DNA of 9,957 bases from positions 1-9,957 of the forward strand of contig USLX01000067.1 of NCBI GenBank assembly GCA_900555665.1, given 5' to 3'. Below, piece by piece: positions 6,080 to 9,957 of this stretch. Under the pieces are notes generated by a model. That model did not search any database and had not been told where the DNA came from. It saw only the letters and a list, made by a program, of their open reading frames with translations. Position 1 is the first letter of the stretch. Each line of letters begins with the position of its first letter. Source of the stretch: an uncultured Eubacteriales bacterium. Its GTDB lineage: Bacteria > Bacillota > Clostridia > Oscillospirales > Oscillospiraceae. Both the position numbers and the translations under genes were made by a program.

Positions 6080-7520
6080 ATTTTCTTCTCCAGGTGCCGG
6101 GATAGAAGAGGACCAGCATGGGATAGAGCTCCAGCCGGCCGAAGAGCATATCCAGGCACAGCACGATCTTTGACAGCGGGGAAAAGGCTGCGTAGCTGCC
6201 TGTGGGGCCGACCATGCCGAGGCCGGGGCCGATGTTGTTGAACGTGGCAAAGACGGCAGTCAGCGTTGTGCTGCCGTCGAAATTATCCAGCGCGACCAGC
6301 AAAACCGACATCATAACCACGAACACATAGAGGATCAGGTAGGTGCTGACAGATCGGATGCTCTCCCGCGAGATCGGCTTGCCGTCCATCTGCACGACCT
6401 TGACTGTGTGCGGGTGGAGCAGGCGGTGGATCTCCGCCTTGGCCGCGCGCACGAGGATGACGAGGCGCGAAACCTTCAGACCACCGCCGGTCGAGCCCGC
6501 ACTCGCACCAATGATCATCAGGAAGACCAGGATCACACGGGACAGCTCCGGCCAGAGGTTGAAGTCCACGGTGCCGTAGCCGGTTGTCGTGATGATGGAG
6601 CTGACCGCAAAGGCAGCATGGTGGAATGCGTCATAGAGACGCGGATAATATGCTCTGGTATTGCAGGTGATGACCGCAATGGAGACGGCGATGATCCCCA
6701 GATACCAGCGCAGCTCGGTATTCTTCCAGACCAGGTCGAATTTTCGCCGGAGCAGGAAGAAATAGATTGAAAAGTTCACGCCGAACAGGGCCATGAAGAC
6801 CGTTGTGACCGTCTGCGCGTAATAGCTGTAGCCGAGGAACGAGTCGCGCTTGATGGCCAGGCCGCCGGTGCCGGCGGTGCCGAAGGTGTTGCAGAGTGCG
6901 TCGAAGACGGGCATGCCCCCGGCCAGATAAAAGAGGATCTGAATGACGGTCAGCACGAGGTAGATCGTATAGAGGATCTTGGAGGAGTCTACCATGCGCG
7001 GCACCATCTTGGAAACGGCGGGGCCGGGGCTCTCAGCGCGGAGCAGGTGGATGCCCTGGCCGCCCTCCAGGTGGAGAATGGCCATCATGAACACCAGGAT
7101 GCCCATGCCGCCGATCCAGTGGGAAAAGCTGCGCCAGAAGAGCATGCAGTGATCGAGCGCCTCGACGTCCGGCAGGATGGACGAGCCGGTTGTCGTGAAG
7201 CCAGAGATCATCTCAAACACCGCGTCGAGATACGACGGAATCTGCCCCGAGAGCGTGAACGGCAGCGCACCGACGAGCGAGAGCGCGATCCAGCTGAGCG
7301 CCACCGTCACAAGGCCGTCTTTGGCATAGATGGTCTTGCTGCGCGGGCGCGCAGCAAGCATCGTCAGCCCGCCCACCGCAGCAGCGCCGAGTATGGTGCA
7401 GAGAAAGGAAAGGCCCGTGCGTTCGCGGTAAATCAGGGCCGTGAGGAGCGGGAGGAGCATCAGCGCGCACTCGATGATCAAAAGTGCGCCGAGCAGCCAG
7501 GCGATCATGCGCTTATTCAT
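6078..7520 (-). CDS. trkH: Potassium uptake channel subunit TrkH
   Basis: The product is a 480-aa integral membrane protein of the TrkH/KtrB potassium transporter superfamily. Hydrophobic helices run through the whole length. Four pore-loop signatures are visible: SGFTTTGSS (106-114), FGTAGTGGLA (213-222), TTTGYGTVD (311-319) and NNIGPGLG (428-435). The TrkH loop ASAGSTGGGLK lies at 339-349. Each pore loop keeps its central glycine, so the selectivity filter looks intact. The ATG at 7520 (MNKRM) is chosen because it overlaps the trkA stop by 8 nt and has GAGGGGG upstream; a longer frame from 7613 would add residues unlike the family and lies inside trkA. TrkA encoded just upstream is its gating partner. 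Confidence 0.95.
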   Translation of the reverse strand: MNKRMIAWLLGALLIIECALMLLPLLTALIYRERTGLSFLCTILGAAAVGGLTMLAARPRSKTIYAKDGLVTVALSWIALSLVGALPFTLSGQIPSYLDAVFEMISGFTTTGSSILPDVEALDHCMLFWRSFSHWIGGMGILVFMMAILHLEGGQGIHLLRAESPGPAVSKMVPRMVDSSKILYTIYLVLTVIQILFYLAGGMPVFDALCNTFGTAGTGGLAIKRDSFLGYSYYAQTVTTVFMALFGVNFSIYFFLLRRKFDLVWKNTELRWYLGIIAVSIAVITCNTRAYYPRLYDAFHHAAFAVSSIITTTGYGTVDFNLWPELSRVILVFLMIIGASAGSTGGGLKVSRLVILVRAAKAEIHRLLHPHTVKVVQMDGKPISRESIRSVSTYLILYVFVVMMSVLLVALDNFDGSTTLTAVFATFNNIGPGLGMVGPTGSYAAFSPLSKIVLCLDMLFGRLELYPMLVLFYPGTWRRK

Positions 7521-8895
7521 GGGCCGGCCCCCTCGCAGAGAGGATATCGTCCAGCTTGCGCAGCCCGGGCGTCGAGCTGACAACCACGACGGTATCGCCG
7601 GGCTCGATGGCATCCTGGCCGCTGGGGATGAGGATCTGGCCGCCCCGGTTGATGCAGCAGACCAGCAAGTTGGGCCGCAGCTGCAGCTTCAAAAGCGGCA
7701 CGCCGCATACCGCGCTCGACTCCGTCACGCGGAACTCCAGCGCCTCAGCCTTCCCGCCGACCAGCTTATAGAGCGTCTCGATCTGGGAGCCCTTGGAATT
7801 TTCCATCGACCGGACGTAGCGGCAAATGAGATTCGACGTGGAAAAACGGGGATTGAAGACGCTTCCGATGTCCATGGCGTCGATGATGGTCTGGAAGGAA
7901 TAGCGGTTGATCTTGGTGACAACCTTGACGCGCGGCCAGGTTTTACGGACGTAGAGGCCCATGAGGACGTTTTCCTCGTCGATACCGGTGAGCGCGGCGA
8001 AGGCATCGCACTGCTCAATGCCGGACTCACGCAGGAAGGCCTCGTTGGTACCGTCACCGTGCAGAATGGTCGCCTTCGGCAGCGCAGCGGAGAGCTCTTC
8101 ACAGCGGGGGTAGCTGGATTCGATGATCGTCACGCCCATCCCGGCCTCGAGCAGCTGGCGCGCCAGGTAAAACGCGATGCGCCCGCCGCCGACGAGCATC
8201 ACCGTCCGCACCCGGCCGGCGGCCAGCTTCAGCTGGCGGAAAAAGCGCTGGGCATTGTCCAGGGAGGCGACAAAGGAGATCCGGTCGCCCGCCGCGAGGC
8301 GGAACGTACCGGCGGGGATATAGACCTCATTTTCCCCGCGCTCGACTGCGCAGATCAGCACCTTTGCACGGATCAAGCCTGGCAGCTCCATGAGCTGCTT
8401 GCCAACAAGCTGCGAATCGGGCGGAAGCTGGAACTTCAGCATCTCCACGCGCCCGCCAGCAAAGGTATCGGTCTTGATGGCCGACGGCGTGCGCAGCGTC
8501 CGCGCGATCTCGGCGGCGCAGCTGAGCTCCGGATTGACCGAGAGACTGAGGCCGAGGTCTTCGGAGATGAGATTCAGTTCTTCATCGTACTCCGGGTTGC
8601 GCACACGGGCGATGGTATGCTTGGCGCCAAGTTTTTTTGCCACCAGACAGCACAGAAGATTCAGCTCATCCGAGGCCGTCACGGCGATGAGCAGATCCGC
8701 GCTGTCTGCCCCGGCCTCCAGCTGCGTGGCCGACACGGCACCGTTGCCCTCGATGCAGAGGATATCCAGCTCCTCCACCGTTTGTTGCAGCGGTGCGGCA
8801 TTCTGGTCGATGATGGTGACTTCATGACCTTCGCGGCTGAGCTGCTCAGCCAGCGTGGAGCCGATCTTGCCGTCGCCGACAATGACAATTTTCAT
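7513..8895 (-). CDS. trkA: Trk system potassium uptake regulatory protein TrkA
   Basis: This 460-aa cytoplasmic protein gates TrkH by binding nucleotides. It is the normal double-RCK form: RCK_N1 about 1-125 with GDGKIG (7-12) and an acidic end of beta-2 (IID, Asp30); RCK_C1 about 140-222; RCK_N2 about 230-345 with GGGRIA (236-241) and Glu259; RCK_C2 about 370-452. The first half matches the NAD(H)-binding pattern well; the second GxGxxG ends in Ala, as often seen in the second repeat. The ATG at 8895 starts directly with the first beta strand (MKIVIVGDG), and AAGGTGG precedes it. It is first in the trkA-trkH pair, with a leader too short to hold a c-di-AMP riboswitch. Confidence 0.95.
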   Translation of the reverse strand: MKIVIVGDGKIGSTLAEQLSREGHEVTIIDQNAAPLQQTVEELDILCIEGNGAVSATQLEAGADSADLLIAVTASDELNLLCCLVAKKLGAKHTIARVRNPEYDEELNLISEDLGLSLSVNPELSCAAEIARTLRTPSAIKTDTFAGGRVEMLKFQLPPDSQLVGKQLMELPGLIRAKVLICAVERGENEVYIPAGTFRLAAGDRISFVASLDNAQRFFRQLKLAAGRVRTVMLVGGGRIAFYLARQLLEAGMGVTIIESSYPRCEELSAALPKATILHGDGTNEAFLRESGIEQCDAFAALTGIDEENVLMGLYVRKTWPRVKVVTKINRYSFQTIIDAMDIGSVFNPRFSTSNLICRYVRSMENSKGSQIETLYKLVGGKAEALEFRVTESSAVCGVPLLKLQLRPNLLVCCINRGGQILIPSGQDAIEPGDTVVVVSSTPGLRKLDDILSARGPAHE

Positions 8896-8929
8896 ACCCT
8901 CGCCACCTTTTCACTCTAACATATAGTTT

Positions 8930-8958
8930 ATCATAGCATGCGGCGGCGCGAAAAGCAA
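8930..8958 (-). promoter_or_regulatory. Candidate trkA-trkH promoter
   Basis: On the minus strand TATGAT (8935-8930) lies 17 nt after TTGCTT (8958-8953). The -10 is good, the -35 weak (TTG only). Transcription would start near 8923, about 28 nt before the trkA ATG. It is divergent from the strong RNA promoter at 8996. Confidence 0.55.
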
Positions 8959-8995
8959 TCTTTAGGAACTGTTCAGGATCCGCGCGGCGGGCATG

Positions 8996-9024
8996 TTGAC
9001 AAGCTTTTGCGCGTATGGTAAAAT
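8996..9024 (+). promoter_or_regulatory. Strong extended -10 promoter of the tRNA region
   Basis: TTGACA (8996-9001), a 17-nt spacer and TAAAAT (9019-9024), with TG at 9016-9017 forming an extended -10. Transcription should start near 9031. This strength is typical of stable-RNA genes. The first thing downstream is a non-canonical leader and a decayed tRNA-Leu; the intact tRNA-Leu lies about 315 nt away beyond a small terminator. Confidence 0.88.
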
Positions 9025-9054
9025 ATTCGAAAATTTGCGGCCGCGGCAGGCCCC

Positions 9055-9089
9055 CCGTTCGGTGTTTCTCCGGCGCTGCCCCGGAACGG
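9055..9089 (+). other. Leader hairpin ahead of the degenerate tRNA
   Basis: CCGTTC (9055-9060) pairs with GAACGG (9084-9089), extended by GG/CC with one bulge. It is transcribed from the 8996 promoter. Its function is unknown; it could be precursor-RNA structure. Confidence 0.45.
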
Positions 9090-9132
9090 CTTCTCCGCCG
9101 CGATGCAAGATGTTTTCGAAACAGTAAAATAC

Positions 9133-9190
9133 GCGCCCGTGGTGGAATTGGCAGACACGATGGATTTAGGTGATGTCACCTTGGTGAATG
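9133..9190 (+). pseudogene. Degenerate tRNA-Leu copy
   Basis: Bases 9133-9171 match the intact tRNA-Leu(UAG) at 9347-9385 in 35 of 39 positions, covering the 5' acceptor, D arm and anticodon loop (TAG at 9167-9169). Similarity fades afterwards: the 3' side of the anticodon stem is changed and no longer pairs, the variable-arm segment is only partly kept (CACCTTGGTG), and no canonical GGTTCGANTCC T arm or 3' acceptor complementary to GCGCCCG follows. A weak resemblance may continue to about 9217. It is unlikely to give a functional tRNA. It could be a decayed tandem duplicate, or be kept as part of a precursor or regulatory RNA. Confidence 0.75.
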
Positions 9191-9226
9191 TTATTTCGCC
9201 GTTCCTCGCCGCGGACATTCTCCGGT

Positions 9227-9248
9227 AAAAGCAGGCTTGCCTGTTTTT
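9227..9248 (+). terminator. Small terminator after the degenerate tRNA
   Basis: AAAAGCAGG (9227-9235) pairs with CCTGTTTTT (9240-9248) around a CTTG tetraloop, one G-T pair included, and ends in a T-run. It could release a roughly 215-nt RNA from the 8996 promoter, or be leaky and let transcription reach the intact tRNA. Confidence 0.6.
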
Positions 9249-9346
9249 ATAAACGCGGATCAAGCGTTACGCTCCGCCTCGGTTTCCTCACCGTGTAAAA
9301 ATTAGAGGATCACAAAATAGCGGCAGATAGCCTGTCGCTCATATCT
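9249..9346 (+). other. Spacer before tRNA-Leu with two stem-loops
   Basis: There is no gene and no convincing promoter here (only a poor TAAAAA near 9296). A bulged hairpin pairs GCGG-AGCG (9255-9266) with CGCTCCGC (9270-9277). A second pairs GCAGATA (9323-9329) with TATCTGC (9342-9348), overlapping the first two bases of the mature tRNA, so the precursor 5' end has an alternative fold. Confidence 0.45.
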
Positions 9347-9432
9347 GCGGGCGTGGTGGAATTGGCAGACTCGACGGATTTAGGTTCCGTTACCTTAGTG
9401 GTGTGCGGGTTCGAGTCCCGCCGCCCGCACCA
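9347..9432 (+). tRNA. tRNA-Leu (anticodon UAG)
   Basis: The 86-nt gene is complete and carries an encoded CCA. Acceptor GCGGGCG (9347-9353) pairs with CGCCCGC (9422-9428). The anticodon stem ACGGA/TCCGT encloses TTTAGGT with TAG at 9381-9383, and the T arm is GCGGG-TTCGAGT-CCCGC. The long variable arm is that of a class II leucine tRNA. It reads CUN codons. A terminator follows after 8 nt. Confidence 0.97.
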
Positions 9433-9440
9433 CGAACATT

Positions 9441-9485
9441 GTATGGCTCTATTTAAATGATAGAGCCATACTTTATATGCTTTTT
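9441..9485 (+). terminator. Terminator of tRNA-Leu
   Basis: GTATGGCTCTAT (9441-9452) and ATAGAGCCATAC (9460-9471) form a perfect 12-bp stem with a 7-nt loop, followed by TTTATATGCTTTTT. It lies between the tRNA and the convergent recombinase gene and may serve both directions. Confidence 0.88.
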
Positions 9486-9525
9486 GAAACTTTTCTGAAA
9501 ACCAAAAATCTTACACACAGAAGTT

Positions 9526-9548
9526 CATGGAGATGACGCCACCTCATG
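9526..9548. other. Imperfect dyad just past the recombinase stop, possible attachment-site region
   Basis: A 23-bp segment begins and ends with CATG and has partial two-fold symmetry. It starts 1 nt past the recombinase stop. Attachment sites of serine integrases are often short imperfect dyads beside the integrase gene, so this is a place to look for the element border; the sequence alone does not prove it. Confidence 0.2.
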
Positions 9549-9549
9549 T

Positions 9550-9957
9550 TCAAATGCTGATTTCATGAGCAGATGTGCGCCCGTTGCTCATCAGCTTTTC
9601 CATCACCAGCTCGTCAATCTCCTGCTCCAATCTCAAAATTTCTTTCTGCAAAGTCAAGCAGTGGGCATCGAGGACTGGTTTCCTCAATACCCACTGTTTC
9701 TGCAACTGTGTGACCTTTTTCAGTTCGACTTCATATTCTTCCCGCAGCTTTTCTGTATAATCCCAGACGGCTTTATCCAGAACTTCTTCTTGGATACGGT
9801 GAGAACTGCAATAGTCTTTTCCATTCCGTTGGTAGCCCCGGCAGATGTATTCCACACGGCGGCTACCGTTCCAGCAGCGGATCATGGGGCTGAACACGTT
9901 CCCGCATTCCTGACAGGTCAACAGTCCGGCATAACGGTGCTTTGTACGATTGTTGAC
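9550..9957 (-). CDS. Serine recombinase, C-terminal part (zinc ribbon and coiled coil), cut by window edge
   Basis: The frame is open from the window edge (VNNRTKHRYAGLL...) to TGA at 9550-9552, 135 codons plus stop visible. It contains the recombinase zinc beta-ribbon: CxxC in TCQECG, then YIC and YCSSH supplying the second metal-binding pair. A charged helical stretch of roughly 65 residues follows, which is the coiled-coil arm of large serine recombinases that controls att-site synapsis. The catalytic N-terminal resolvase domain must lie beyond 9957. An in-frame TTG at 9919-9921 is not a real start because the family sequence continues upstream. The protein ends soon after the coiled coil, shorter than I would expect, so its 3' end may be truncated. 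Base composition is visibly more AT-rich than the rest of the window, consistent with acquired DNA. Confidence 0.85.
   Translation of the reverse strand, partial: VNNRTKHRYAGLLTCQECGNVFSPMIRCWNGSRRVEYICRGYQRNGKDYCSSHRIQEEVLDKAVWDYTEKLREEYEVELKKVTQLQKQWVLRKPVLDAHCLTLQKEILRLEQEIDELVMEKLMSNGRTSAHEISI

Noticed and set aside
7441..8919. Long plus-strand open frame (492 codons) opposite trkA
   Set aside because: It mirrors trkA, has no recognisable domain and no ribosome binding site or promoter suited to it.
8896..8929. c-di-AMP (ydaO) riboswitch ahead of trkA
   Set aside because: The proposed leader is about 28 nt, far too short for that riboswitch.
9133..9432. A single tRNA-Leu split by an intron (5' half at 9133, 3' half at 9432)
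   Set aside because: The tRNA at 9347-9432 is complete by itself, and the intervening DNA shows no group I intron core that I can recognise; a decayed duplicate explains it better.

Overview
The window looks like chromosome of a GC-rich Gram-positive anaerobe in the Clostridia, most likely an Oscillospiraceae-type gut bacterium. The signs are the ylxM-ffh-rpsP-khpA cluster, strong AGGAGG-type ribosome binding sites, sigma-A promoters, an S-layer-homology (SLH) surface protein and a KH protein of the KhpA type. The genus is inference; no marker here fixes it.

From left to right: (1) Positions 1-266 hold no convincing gene. There is a compact GC-rich hairpin cluster (74-111) and a 164-bp element (123-286) with inverted ends and a TA duplication, which overprints the 3' end of a class I SAM-dependent methyltransferase gene (267-899, minus). 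(2) A minus-strand translation operon runs ylxM (3230-2886), ffh (2882-1509), rpsP (1433-1197), khpA (1181-954). It starts from a near-consensus promoter at 3274-3302 and ends at a perfect 12-bp hairpin at 921-947. The methyltransferase begins only 21 nt beyond that hairpin, so it probably depends on read-through. (3) A divergent promoter with a 14-bp palindrome over its -10 drives a 761-aa secreted phosphodiester-glycosidase/SLH protein (3415-5700, plus). (4) Positions 5701-6077 are non-coding: two identical 35-nt hairpin repeats flank three further hairpins, followed by a degenerate repeat region and a plus-strand terminator. (5) A minus-strand trkA-trkH pair (8895-6078, 8-nt overlap) encodes a potassium uptake system. 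(6) A plus-strand RNA region has a near-consensus extended -10 promoter (8996-9024), a degenerate tRNA-Leu copy (9133 to about 9190), a small terminator and an intact tRNA-Leu(UAG) (9347-9432) with its own terminator. (7) The right edge holds the C-terminal part of a serine recombinase (minus, running off the window) in visibly more AT-rich DNA, suggesting the border of an integrated element next to the tRNA.

Functionally, the ylxM operon serves co-translational protein targeting and ribosome/RNA metabolism, and trkA-trkH serves potassium homeostasis. The SLH protein is a cell-wall-attached glycan-modifying enzyme. The most notable observations are the element insertion that can be reversed on paper to recover the methyltransferase's original stop codon, the hairpin-dense intergenic region after the SLH gene, and the decayed tRNA-Leu twin behind a strong promoter beside a recombinase. 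I found no wholly new multi-gene system.
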